Shown here piece after piece: positions 6,465 to 15,700 of a DNA stretch of 64,000 nt (its first letter is position 1; each line of letters starts with the position of its first letter). The position numbers and the translations under genes are program-made. The notes beneath the pieces are model-generated. The model was not told the DNA's origin, made no database searches, and saw only the letters and a list, made by a program, of their open reading frames with translations. This DNA is from Porticoccaceae bacterium UBA4026 (GTDB taxonomy: Bacteria > Pseudomonadota > Gammaproteobacteria > Pseudomonadales > Porticoccaceae), in contig DGAQ01000073.1 of the NCBI GenBank assembly GCA_002382445.1, positions 4,196 through 68,195 on the forward strand. The letters are read 5' to 3'.

Positions 6465-7970
6465 ATGTCTAAAAGTACCCTCCTTGTTCTCGGTAATCAG
6501 CTGTTCTCTTTGGACATTATTCAGTCCATCGGTGCCGATAATATTTTCATGGCAGAAGACCTTGGCCTTTGTACCTACGAGAAACATCACAAGTTAAAAA
6601 TACTGATGTTTTTAGCCGCTATGCGTGAAAAGCGCGATGAATTGCAGCTATCTCATTGTAATGTTGAGTATCTGGATATGGAACATCCGGCTTTTGATCA
6701 ATCCTATGAAGAAAAGCTAGCTGCCCACCTTGTCGTTAATACAATTACAGAGCTTAAAGTATTTGAAATTGAAGACAAAGAATTTGAGGCAAGAATTGAA
6801 GCCTTTGCAGAACAACAAAATGTTGCCTTAACAATTTTACCCTCACCGATGTTTTTACTAGATCGTGAGGAGTTTTTGGCTTTTAACGGCAAGTCTAAAG
6901 TTCTCCGCATGGGGAATTTTTATAAAGAGGTACGTAAAAAACTCAATTTATTGATGGATGAGCAACAAAAACCCCTGGGAGGCAAGTGGTCTTTTGATGA
7001 AGACAACCGTAAGAAAATACCCAAGGGGCTAACGCTACCTGAGCAGTTCAAGCCTAAGGTATCTAAATATGTGGAGACATTAAAAGTTACCATCGAATCA
7101 AAGTTTTCAGGTCATCCAGGGAAAATGGACGATGTTTGGATGCCATTAACTCGCAGTGATGCGCTTGAAAACATTGATTATTTTTTAGCGATTAAATTTG
7201 AGAAATTTGGTATCTACGAAGATGCCATTTTGCAGAATGACACCTTCATGTTTCATAGTGCGTTGAGCCCGTCGTTAAATATGGGCTTAATTACACCCAT
7301 CGATATCATTGATAAAGTTTTAGCCTATACCGAGACACACAATGTTCCTGTGAACTCTGTAGAGGGGTTTCTTCGACAAATTATTGGCTGGCGCGAGTTT
7401 ATTAGAGGGGTCTATCAGCATCATGGTGAGACCCAACTGCGGAGTAACTTCTTTAATTTTAGCGGGTCGCTAAAAGACAGTTGGTATTCTGGTAATACCG
7501 GTATACCGCCTTTGGATGATGCCATTAATTTCTCTGATCGATATGGTTATACCCACCATATAAACCGTTTGATGGTTATTTCTAACCTGATGACATTGTG
7601 TGAGGTGCACCCAAAAAATGTCTACCGGTGGTTTATGGAAATGTATGTTGACTCCTCAGAGTGGGTCATGACTCCCAATGTTTTTGGTATGGGAACCTTT
7701 GCCGATGGCGGTATTTTTGCCACCAAGCCCTACATTTGTGGGTCAAATTATATTTTGAAAATGAGTGACTATAAAAAAGGCGAATGGTGCAATACCGTTG
7801 ATGGCCTTTACTGGCGGTTTGTCAGTCGCCACATGGGTGTATTGAGAAATAATCCGCGTCTGTCGTTTATGCGCCAAACTCTTGAAAAGATGGATCCGCA
7901 ACGTAAACAATTGATTTTCAGCTGCGCGGAAGACTTTACGTCTAATCACTGTGCTTACAAATGCAATTAG
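6465..7970 (+). CDS. Cryptochrome/photolyase family protein (DPRP / FeS-BCP branch) lacking canonical cluster cysteines
   Basis: A 501-residue member of the deoxyribodipyrimidine photolyase-related family, which repairs (6-4) photoproducts with FAD and light. The N-terminal Rossmann part begins STLLVLGNQLFSLDII. The FAD-binding helical domain contains GFLRQIIGWREFIRGVY (about 300-316), YGYTHHINRLMVISN (about 363-377), SSEWVMTPNVFGMGTFADGG and KPYICGSNYILKMSDY. In family members such as PhrB, four Cys bind a 4Fe-4S cluster. Here the usual Cys before the HHI/HHINRLM helix is replaced (IPPLDDAI), and the C-x-x-C after KMSDY is replaced by KKGEWCN, so only one expected position keeps a Cys. Extra Cys occur in TLCEV, YICGS and the C-terminal NHCAYKCN. 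FAD and DNA repair roles are probable; the cluster is doubtful. Confidence 0.88.
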   Translation: MSKSTLLVLGNQLFSLDIIQSIGADNIFMAEDLGLCTYEKHHKLKILMFLAAMREKRDELQLSHCNVEYLDMEHPAFDQSYEEKLAAHLVVNTITELKVFEIEDKEFEARIEAFAEQQNVALTILPSPMFLLDREEFLAFNGKSKVLRMGNFYKEVRKKLNLLMDEQQKPLGGKWSFDEDNRKKIPKGLTLPEQFKPKVSKYVETLKVTIESKFSGHPGKMDDVWMPLTRSDALENIDYFLAIKFEKFGIYEDAILQNDTFMFHSALSPSLNMGLITPIDIIDKVLAYTETHNVPVNSVEGFLRQIIGWREFIRGVYQHHGETQLRSNFFNFSGSLKDSWYSGNTGIPPLDDAINFSDRYGYTHHINRLMVISNLMTLCEVHPKNVYRWFMEMYVDSSEWVMTPNVFGMGTFADGGIFATKPYICGSNYILKMSDYKKGEWCNTVDGLYWRFVSRHMGVLRNNPRLSFMRQTLEKMDPQRKQLIFSCAEDFTSNHCAYKCN

Positions 7971-8077
7971 TGGGAAGCTCGCCGCACTTTCCTATTGCAA
8001 CCACAAAAGAAATATTTCAAGATAGAGGGCTAGATGTTCAGCAGTTTCAAGAATTTAAAGGTTTAGCATTTTGTTAG
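7961..8077 (+). CDS. Short overlapping ORF (38 codons), doubtful
   Basis: An ATG overlapping the last codons of the photolyase gene (ATGCAATTAG) opens a frame reading MQLVGSSPHFPIATTK and ending in KGLAFC before TAG. It also overlaps the TTG start of the next gene by seven bases, so it bridges the two genes in a way that would permit translational coupling. No Shine-Dalgarno of note, no family recognised. It may equally be the relic of a longer reading frame or chance. Confidence 0.22.
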   Translation: MQLVGSSPHFPIATTKEIFQDRGLDVQQFQEFKGLAFC

Positions 8078-8355
8078 TAGCTAGGTTTAAAAAGTATTCG
8101 GCACTACTGCTACTCATGGCAGTGTTTTTCGTGGCTAATAATCTAGCTCACGACTCGGCGCATACTTTTGGCCAAAACGTAGGCGTCCAGGTAGAGTGTG
8201 ATAGTTGCCACGTATTCAAGGGTACCCTGGTTGCTGCTGCTAGTGAATCATCTACTCTCAGTTTTTTCATGGACCTGTTTTTCGAGGAGCCTACTTTAGG
8301 GTCCTTACCTTCACGATTCTCTCTCTACCTGTCTCGAGCACCCCCTAAAGTTTAA
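8071..8355 (+). CDS. Small membrane-anchored or secreted protein with CxxCH motif
   Basis: A 94-residue protein. Residues 9-24 form a hydrophobic signal or anchor (SALLLLMAVFFVANN), followed by a His-containing segment HDSAHTFG and then VECDSCHVF, a C-x-x-C-H motif at about 48-52. The motif is that of c-type heme attachment, but similar Cys/His clusters occur in small metal-binding proteins encoded beside metal-related TonB receptors (for example DUF2946-like proteins), which fits better here. The TTG at 8071 is chosen because it follows AAAGG at 9-10 bases and gives an intact N-terminal hydrophobic segment. It ends 50 bases before the His-rich TonB receptor, so co-transcription and a shared metal role are likely. 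Confidence 0.6.
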   Translation: MLVARFKKYSALLLLMAVFFVANNLAHDSAHTFGQNVGVQVECDSCHVFKGTLVAAASESSTLSFFMDLFFEEPTLGSLPSRFSLYLSRAPPKV

Positions 8356-8405
8356 GTTTAATTTTACCAATTACATATTAAATTTAAATTTTTCCAGGAG
8401 GTTCT

Positions 8406-10562
8406 ATGAACCCGCGTATCTATGCTCCCGTTGTGTTGAGCGTCTTATTAAGTGTTAATGCAATTGCAATTGCAAATGAAATAGAAGAAGTGATCGTCAC
8501 ATCATCTTTAATCGATCAAACATTAAACGATATTGAAAACCCACTTCATGTGGTCAGTGGTGAAGATATTTCAACCAACGCCTCTCAAAGTTTAGGAGAA
8601 TCTTTAGATAATCTTCTGGGTGTTTCTTCCACCGATTATGGTTCAGGCGTTGGCCAGCCAATTATTCGTGGTATGTCCGGTAATCGTGTCAAAATTCTCA
8701 ATAACGGAATGGTTGTTAGGGATGTTGCCGGGATTGGTGCTGACCACGTTAACGATGTTGATTTGAACAACATACAACAAATTGAAATTGTTAGGGGGCC
8801 GTCTTCGCTTCTCTACGCCAATGGCACTATCGGCGGCATCATTAATATCGTTGATAGCACTATTGCACGAGAAGATTTCACAGAGTCAGAGTTAAAGCTC
8901 GGTCTGGAGGCGCAGTCTGTGAACGACGGTGATAGCCATAACCTTTCTTACCAAAATAATCTTGGCGGTTTGAATTTCAGTCTTGCGTATAAGGATTCTC
9001 AGTTCGATAATTTTGATGTTCCAACTGGCGCCATACTCCATGGTGACGAGCACTATGACGAGCACGAAGAAGAAGTAGGGTTCCTGTCTAATTCTGATTT
9101 TGAGAACAATGCACTGCGATTGGGCGTCTCTAAAGCAGGCGATTGGGGCTACTTCGGTGTCTCTGTCAACAGTGTCGAGAGCATCTATGGTATTCCGTTT
9201 CATGGCGATGAAGATGGAGATGAGCACGAAGATGAGCACGAAGACGAGCACGGAGATGAGCATGAGGGAGAGCGTATTTTCTCTACAACTGATTCGGAAG
9301 TGGTCAATGTAGAAGGCGCATATATCGCCAGTAATAGTTGGTTGAAAAAGGTCAATTACTTCATCAGAGATACCGATTATTCGTTGACCGAGCAACATGC
9401 TGAGGAACATGAGGGTAAAGAGTATGAAGGCGAGGACGATGGAGAAGAGCACGAAGAGGGGCCAACAGTGTTCAGCAATGAATCTCGAGAGTATGGCGCT
9501 ATTTTCGACTTATCTAGAGATGATCTTCTGCAAAAAATATCACTCAATTTTGTCGGCGAGGATATGTCCATGGTGGGTGAAGAGGCATTTATGAACCCAA
9601 CGGCCAGCGAAGAGATGACCTTGGGCTACTATCTGAGCAAACAGGTAGATTCATTTCATCTTGACCTAGGCATACGACATGACCGCACAAGTCGAAAAGG
9701 CTCAGTTAGCCATAAAGAAGAGCATGAGGAAGAACATCATGACGAAGAGATGGACTACTTCTCCAAAGACTATAATGCGACAAGCTTCGCGATGAGCCTC
9801 AGCAAAGATCTCAATGAAAATTTTGACTTGAACATCACGGCTGGAATGGTTGAAAGAACTCCCTCTGCTATGGAGTTATTCATGAACGGCCCGCATCTCG
9901 CTGCTGGTCGCTTGGAGATTGGTAATACTGCTTTGGAGTCTGAAAAATCAGCAAACTTTGATGCAACCCTGTCTTATGAGCATGAAGGAGTTTTTGGAAC
10001 GTTTACGTTGTTTAAAAATGATGTCGCTGACTACATCTACCTTCAAGACGAAACTGAAGAAGCGCACGAAGAGCATGATGACGAAGATGATCATGGCGGC
10101 TTAATCAAGGCCAACTATTTGCAGCAGAATGCGCAATTTGTCGGCTATGAACTGCAGCTGGGTACCGTCATTGAGTTGGGTAACGGTGACCTGACTTTGT
10201 CATTTGGCCGTGATTCAGTGGCTGGAGAGTTTCGTGACGACAGTAATATTCCTCGTATGACTCCTGACAGAAATATTTATGGGATTTCTTATTCGGAAAA
10301 TGATCTTGAGTTAAAGCTTAATTTAAAGGATGTCGAGTCTCAGAGAGATATTGGTACAAATGAAACTGTTACCAGCGGCTTTAGCATGCTGGATTTCCAT
10401 GCAGTAAAAACCTTCACTTTCGGTAAAAAGCAGACTGCAACAGTGTCATTTTTTGCTAAAAACTTGCTCGATGAAGTGGCTAGAAATCACTCGTCTTTCG
10501 TGAAGGACGAAGTTCCATTGCCGGGGAGAAATATAGGCATTAAACTGCAATTAACTCTATAG
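8406..10562 (+). CDS. TonB-dependent outer membrane receptor with His-rich loops, ZnuD-like
   Basis: A 718-residue receptor. The signal peptide spans about residues 1-23, and a TonB box-like IEEVIVTSS precedes the plug, which includes QPIIRGMSGNRVKILNNGM, IEIVRGPSSLLYANGTIGG and a following NIVD. The 22-strand barrel ends GRNIGIKLQLTL. Five loops are packed with His, Asp and Glu, for example HGDEHYDEHEEE (about 209), DEHEDEHEDEHGDEHEGE (about 271), EEHEGKEYEGEDDGEEHEE, HKEEHEEEHHDEE and HEEHDDEDDHGG. Such loops are the hallmark of ZnuD-type zinc receptors, so uptake of zinc or another divalent metal is inferred. A strong AGGAGG precedes the ATG. Its C-terminus is closely similar to a broken copy at 18358-18621. 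No clear Zur box is seen in the 50 bases upstream. Confidence 0.9.
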   Translation: MNPRIYAPVVLSVLLSVNAIAIANEIEEVIVTSSLIDQTLNDIENPLHVVSGEDISTNASQSLGESLDNLLGVSSTDYGSGVGQPIIRGMSGNRVKILNNGMVVRDVAGIGADHVNDVDLNNIQQIEIVRGPSSLLYANGTIGGIINIVDSTIAREDFTESELKLGLEAQSVNDGDSHNLSYQNNLGGLNFSLAYKDSQFDNFDVPTGAILHGDEHYDEHEEEVGFLSNSDFENNALRLGVSKAGDWGYFGVSVNSVESIYGIPFHGDEDGDEHEDEHEDEHGDEHEGERIFSTTDSEVVNVEGAYIASNSWLKKVNYFIRDTDYSLTEQHAEEHEGKEYEGEDDGEEHEEGPTVFSNESREYGAIFDLSRDDLLQKISLNFVGEDMSMVGEEAFMNPTASEEMTLGYYLSKQVDSFHLDLGIRHDRTSRKGSVSHKEEHEEEHHDEEMDYFSKDYNATSFAMSLSKDLNENFDLNITAGMVERTPSAMELFMNGPHLAAGRLEIGNTALESEKSANFDATLSYEHEGVFGTFTLFKNDVADYIYLQDETEEAHEEHDDEDDHGGLIKANYLQQNAQFVGYELQLGTVIELGNGDLTLSFGRDSVAGEFRDDSNIPRMTPDRNIYGISYSENDLELKLNLKDVESQRDIGTNETVTSGFSMLDFHAVKTFTFGKKQTATVSFFAKNLLDEVARNHSSFVKDEVPLPGRNIGIKLQLTL

Positions 10563-10577
10563 GTAAGAGTTAATTGC
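10547..10577. terminator. Perfect inverted repeat over the receptor stop codon
   Basis: GCAATTAACTCT (10547-10558) and AGAGTTAATTGC (10566-10577) form a 12-bp perfect stem with a 7-base loop that contains the TAG stop of the receptor. It is the first of two tandem hairpins between convergent genes and probably helps end or stabilise the receptor mRNA. Confidence 0.5.
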
Positions 10578-10578
10578 G

Positions 10579-12324
10579 CTAGTGGTCAAGGGTTTTTGAT
10601 ATTACGTCAAAAACCCTTGATTCTCCGCGATCACGAGGGTCTGAGGCAGCAATCCAAGAGTCGCCATCTTTCATGATCATCTGGACATCACCATATTCAA
10701 ACGCGTGAGGTTCTGACCTGTAACCCCTGTCAGCAAGATCTTTAATCGTTTGCTCGGATAATGGTCGTCCAATGCCAAGGCCGCTGTAGGTGATCAAATC
10801 GATAGGGACCAGTTGGTGATGAAAGCGTGTCGCGCCAATCGCTTCAATAGGGGTCATTCCAAAGTCTAAAATATTGATAATGACTTGAAAAACAGTAGTG
10901 AAGATAGTTGATCCTCCGGGCGTGCCTAGTACCATCTCTACTTCACCGTCCTTAAGTAAAATGGTCGGTGACATAGATGACAACATGCGCTTACCCGGCT
11001 GAATCTCATTGGCTACGTTACCCATGACGCCATATATGTTTGGAACGCCTGGCTTGGCACTAAAATCATCCATCTCGTTGTTCAGCAAGAAGCCTGCGCC
11101 GCCCACGACTACACCACTGCCATAATCCCAGTTGATGGTATAAGTGTTAGATACCGCATTACCCCACTGGTCGACGATAGAATAATGAGTAGTATTGGGC
11201 GATTCTAGCCCGGGGTTAATGCTCGTTAGCGGTGATATTGTTGTCGGATTAATCTCGGCTGCACGCTTGGAGACATAATCATTGCTAATTAATGTATCAA
11301 TATCCACATTAAAAAAGTCAGGGTCACCTAAATACTCAGCACGATCAGCAAAAACCCTTTTCTCCATTTCAGCTACTAGGTGAATGTACTGTGCAGAGTT
11401 ATGCTCGACGTCCTCAAAAAAATCACCTAGGTAGTCTTTCATTTTTAACAATTGCACAATGGCAAAACCACCTGAACTTGGTGGCGGGGCAGAAATGACT
11501 TCATACTCGCGCCATGTTGAACGCACCGGTTCACGCCAGACGGCCTTGTAACTTTCTAAGTCTTCTGCTGTGATCAGTCCATTACCAGCCTGCATTTCTT
11601 CCACGATAAGCGCCGCGGTCGCACCTCGGTAAAAATCGTCCGCGCCACTTTCCGCTATGCGACCTAAGGTTTTCGCAAGCTCGGGTTGTTTAAATAAACG
11701 GCCGACTTTCATCGATGCAAAATAGGCGCTGAAATTGGTTTTTCCTACAAACTGGCCTTTCAAATGATGAACATTATCGACCAGAGCTGGAGCCGGCATA
11801 AAACCATCTCTAGCCAATTTTATAGCTGGATTGATCAGATCTTTCCATGGCAATTTACCAAACTTTTTATGAGCTTCCCAAAATCCAGCCACAGTGCCCG
11901 GCACACCAACAGCTTGAGCGCCGATCAAGGTAATGTCGTCAATCACATTACCTTCAGCGTCCAAGTACATATCTTTGTGTGCGGCTAAGGGCGCTTTTTC
12001 GCGATAATCAAGAAACGCGATTTCGTCACCCATCTTGATGGTCATAAAGCCACCACCACCAATGTTGCCTGCATCAATAAAGGTGACGGCCAGGGTAAAG
12101 CCCGCCGCCACTGCCGCATCAACGGCATTGCCACCAGCGTTAAGAATATCCTGGCTCACTTGAGCGCCATAAATGTCAGAAATGGCAATGGCAGCCATGG
12201 CGCGTGGCGCCGCAGTATTTTGCGCAGCGGTTATTGATTCAATGCGATTTGTGTTGTTTTCGCAACCCTGAGTAAAGCTAAGGGTGATCAATATAAGCGT
12301 TAGGTAAAATATCTTCCTTTTCAT
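10579..12324 (-). CDS. ggt: Gamma-glutamyltransferase, lipoprotein
   Basis: A 581-residue gamma-glutamyltranspeptidase precursor. Residues 1-21 form a lipoprotein signal with lipobox FTQGC, so the enzyme should be anchored to an envelope membrane by Cys21 and act in the periplasm. The fold contains DAAVAAGFTLAV and GGGGFMTI early on. The autocleavage/nucleophile region NTTHYSIVD sits at about residue 378 and is followed by GNAVSNTYTINWDYGSG. The substrate-binding LSSMSPTI and GTPGGSTI occur in the small subunit. It hydrolyses or transfers gamma-glutamyl groups from glutathione and related peptides. The neighbours are TonB receptors and an S9 peptidase, pointing to peptide scavenging. It converges with the His-rich receptor, and the two 3' ends carry tandem hairpins. 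Confidence 0.94.
   Translation of the reverse strand: MKRKIFYLTLILITLSFTQGCENNTNRIESITAAQNTAAPRAMAAIAISDIYGAQVSQDILNAGGNAVDAAVAAGFTLAVTFIDAGNIGGGGFMTIKMGDEIAFLDYREKAPLAAHKDMYLDAEGNVIDDITLIGAQAVGVPGTVAGFWEAHKKFGKLPWKDLINPAIKLARDGFMPAPALVDNVHHLKGQFVGKTNFSAYFASMKVGRLFKQPELAKTLGRIAESGADDFYRGATAALIVEEMQAGNGLITAEDLESYKAVWREPVRSTWREYEVISAPPPSSGGFAIVQLLKMKDYLGDFFEDVEHNSAQYIHLVAEMEKRVFADRAEYLGDPDFFNVDIDTLISNDYVSKRAAEINPTTISPLTSINPGLESPNTTHYSIVDQWGNAVSNTYTINWDYGSGVVVGGAGFLLNNEMDDFSAKPGVPNIYGVMGNVANEIQPGKRMLSSMSPTILLKDGEVEMVLGTPGGSTIFTTVFQVIINILDFGMTPIEAIGATRFHHQLVPIDLITYSGLGIGRPLSEQTIKDLADRGYRSEPHAFEYGDVQMIMKDGDSWIAASDPRDRGESRVFDVISKTLDH
10586..10620. terminator. Perfect 14-bp inverted repeat at the 3' end of the convergent ggt gene
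   Basis: TCAAGGGTTTTTGA (10586-10599) and TCAAAAACCCTTGA (10607-10620) pair perfectly around a 7-base loop. On the minus strand this lies inside the last codons of the gamma-glutamyltransferase gene (SRVFDVISKTLD). It can act as a terminator for transcripts from the receptor gene on the plus strand, although the T-run is in the arm instead of after it. Confidence 0.55.
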
Positions 12325-12707
12325 TATGTCCCGTCCCGATAGTGTCTAGTTGGTTCTACTAAGGCTCTTATAATACTGGGTTTAGACTTTCGATCTTACA
12401 GCTTCATAAGCATTGGCATCATAGCCTAGGGATCTAACTGAGTCATTGCTGTTAGTTTATTTATGGAGTTTTAGATAGATTTTGGCAGAGGAAATACTCG
12501 TATTTGACGTCATTTCACTGAGCTATGGTCAATAGCGTGCGCCACACCCCTGCCTACTGAATCACAGGATGAATGTATCTTGGGTTATTCTGTACCCAAT
12601 TTATAGGTGTACAAGTGAAGGCAGAGGTAATAAACTGACTTGTGATTCTTTAAACAAATATTACACGCAGTATATTTATTACTTACAGTAGTTATCGGGA
12701 GAGACTA
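12325..12707. other. Divergent intergenic region between ggt and a TonB receptor gene
   Basis: This 383-base gap separates two divergent start codons and should hold both promoters. TGTACCCAAT at 12591-12600, continuing with TTATAGGTGTACA, has outer arms TGTAC/GTACA 13 bases apart, which could be an operator half-site pair. An AT-rich stretch (TTGTGA near 12640, TATATTTATT near 12671) precedes the receptor start and may contain its promoter. No ORF or RNA gene is seen. Confidence 0.4.
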
Positions 12708-15700
12708 ATGACTGTTAAATTAAAAGGTAAGGCTAATACCCTAATGGCGTCCATCGCGTCTATTCTATTATTAGGATCGTCTTTAGCGTATTCAGGGGAA
12801 AATATTGAGAGTGAGGAAATTCTTGCTGAAGAAGTGCAAGCTGAAATTGCCAGTGAAGAAGTGCAAGCTGAGCAGTTGGAGTTCAGTTCAGACAGTGACA
12901 CTGTGGATGAGATCTTAGTTACCGGGTCGCGCTTAAAGCGAACGACTTTTTCAAGTATCTCTCCGCTGCAGATTATCTCTGCCGGAATTTCACGCGAAGC
13001 TGGGTTGGTCAATGCTGCAGACATTTTGCAGGGCTCAACCTCCGCTGGTGGGCAGCAGGTCGATCTAACCTTTAGTGGCTTTGTTTTAGACAATGGTCCT
13101 GGAACGCAGACGATTGACCTTCGTGGTCTTGGCTCTAATAGAACATTGGTACTGATTAACGGACGACGTCTAGCGCCCGGTGGTGCCGAGGGCGCGCCCT
13201 ACGCACCCAATGTTGGTTTAATTCCAGCGGGATTGGTCGCGCAGTATGAAATTTTGACTGATGGAGCATCTTCAGTTTATGGATCTGATGCCATTGGTGG
13301 TGTAACTAACATTATTATGAAGAAAGACTTTGATGGTCTCGATTTGGCGATGGGAACCACTGCGCCTAAATATGATGGAGGTGAAAATTCTAATTTACAA
13401 CTAACCTGGGGCAAGAACTGGGATCGCGGTTTTGTTGGCATGGGACTAGATTATTCCAAAAGTGAGTCAGCTAGCTATGGCAGCCGACCTTGGACCGGTG
13501 AGTGTGAAACAAATTTAGAAATGGACAAGTCTGGAAAAATTAGGCAGTTAGATCTCTATTACAAAGAGACTTATGGGATGGAGATATCTAATTGTAAGCC
13601 GACCAGTCTAGCGGGCAGAGTCTTTGTCCCTGGTATGGCCACTGGTAGTATTTATTATACTCCGGGGACCAGTAACGGTGGTTGGGGAAACTTTAGTGAA
13701 AGCGTATCTCCCTACGGTGGCTTTGGCATAGACAGTAATGGCGATGGTGTGGCCGATGTTTCATATTCTAATTACAGCCTTAATGGTACGCCCTACAAGC
13801 AAAATGCCGATTTATATCCAGAAAATGAAACGGTTAACTTTATGGCTTATGGAGAGTATACCTTTGGAGGTGACGCCAACGTAACAGCCTACTTTGAAAC
13901 CATGTATTCTAAGCAGGATTATTCACAAACGTCTTCGCCACCCCAGTTGTTTCCTGATGTGCCAGCAAATAACCCTTATAACTTGTGTAATCCCAATAAC
14001 CCAGACGGCGTAGACTGTGGTTTGGCTCAGGACGCACTCTATACCAGTGATGCCTTTACCTCGGGCTTTGGGTCTTACTATGAGGGCCTCTGTGCGGGCT
14101 ATGGCATTCCACTAGCCGGTTGTACTCCAGCTACTTTCGGTCTTCTTAGTGGTGCCATCGGTGCGGTAGGCACTCTGCCGATTGTTTCTGTAGAAAATGA
14201 CAGATCATCCACTGAGGCGAGCTTTGCGAATTCTCGTTTTGTAGCCGGTTTGAGAGGAGATCTTCCCTTTATGAATGCGGGAACGCTCAGCAATTGGACA
14301 TTTGATGTGTACGGGTCTTACTCCAAGTCTGAGGGAGAGTCTCATCGTTATGGTATTCGTGGTGACCGTTTGGATCTTGCGTTGGGTAACTATTCATCGA
14401 CAGACACTCCCTGTGTTAATGATTCAGGAGAGACCCTGGCTTTTGATGCAGCGCCGGGTTGTGTTGCTGTTAACATGTTTGCACCTTCGCTGTACCCTGT
14501 GGGCATAGTTGGTACATTTGCCACAGATGCAGAAACAAATTATCTCTTTGATAGCCGTGATTTTGATACCGAGTATGAGCAGACGATCCTCAATGCTTCA
14601 ATGTCCGGTGATGTGTATGAGTTGCCCAACGGACCTATCCAGATGGCTGTTGGCTTTGAGTACCGTAAAGATGAAATCAACTCGATGCCTGACAACGTGG
14701 CTCGAGACGGCCTGTTCTTTGGATACTTCTCTGACGGTGGCGCTGTCGGCTCTAAGGATATGAGCGAGCTCTTTTTTGAAGTAGAAGTTCCATTGATTGC
14801 TAATAAGCCTTTTGTTAAAGAGTTTACCGTTAATGCGTCGGCGAGATATACCGACGACGAGATTTACGGTAGCAATACGACTGAGTCAGTCAAGTTAGGC
14901 TGGCGTCCGGTTGATTCACTATTGATCCGTGCTACCCATGGAACCGCGTTTCGAGCACCCAACTTACGTGAGCTGTATCTAGCTAACCAGACTGGTTTCA
15001 ACACTATTAGCGATCCCTGTAAAACACCCGAAGAAGCGGTTGACTTGTTTACGGGTATTTATGATCCTAGTGCTGATCAGCGTGACCCTCAGGTGCTAGC
15101 CAACTGTCTTGCTAATGGTGTTAACCCAACCGGTTATACCGGCGGGTTTGGTGCTTATAGTGTAGAGCAATCGACAGGCGGTTCGCTAACTCTAGCTCCA
15201 GAAGAATCTCAATCTTGGACTGCTGGCTTCTCCTATGAGCAAGACTTCAGTAATGAGTTTGATTTTGGCGTTAGCATGACTTACTACGAAGTCTCGATTG
15301 ACAATACCATCATTGAGCCCAATGGCCAGTATATCGTTAATGATTGCTATTACACGCTGACTGGAGAAAGCCCTTTCTGTGGTCGTATTAGCCGAGATAT
15401 GTCTGACCCAAGCGATCCATATATCACTTTATTGGATAATGGTTTCCTCAATCGAGATAATGAGAAGGCACGCGGTGCGGATGTCAATATAACTTTTGGT
15501 GACACCTGGACTATTATGGATCGTGCTATTGACGTTGATATTTCTATCAACGCCGGTCATACGATAGAGCGTTCATTCCTATTTGTTGATGACAATGGTG
15601 TTGAAGATTTCGAAGATTACGCTAGTGAGTGGGGCTTCCCTAGCTGGAAAGGAAATTCCACCATTCGCTTAACTTATGAAAAGTGGGCCGTGATGTTGAG

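Noticed and set aside
8892..9452. 186-residue minus-strand ORF with hydrophobic Leu/Phe/Ile stretches
   Set aside because: It is the antisense of the Glu/His-rich receptor loops (GAG/GAA/CAC read backwards), not a real membrane protein.
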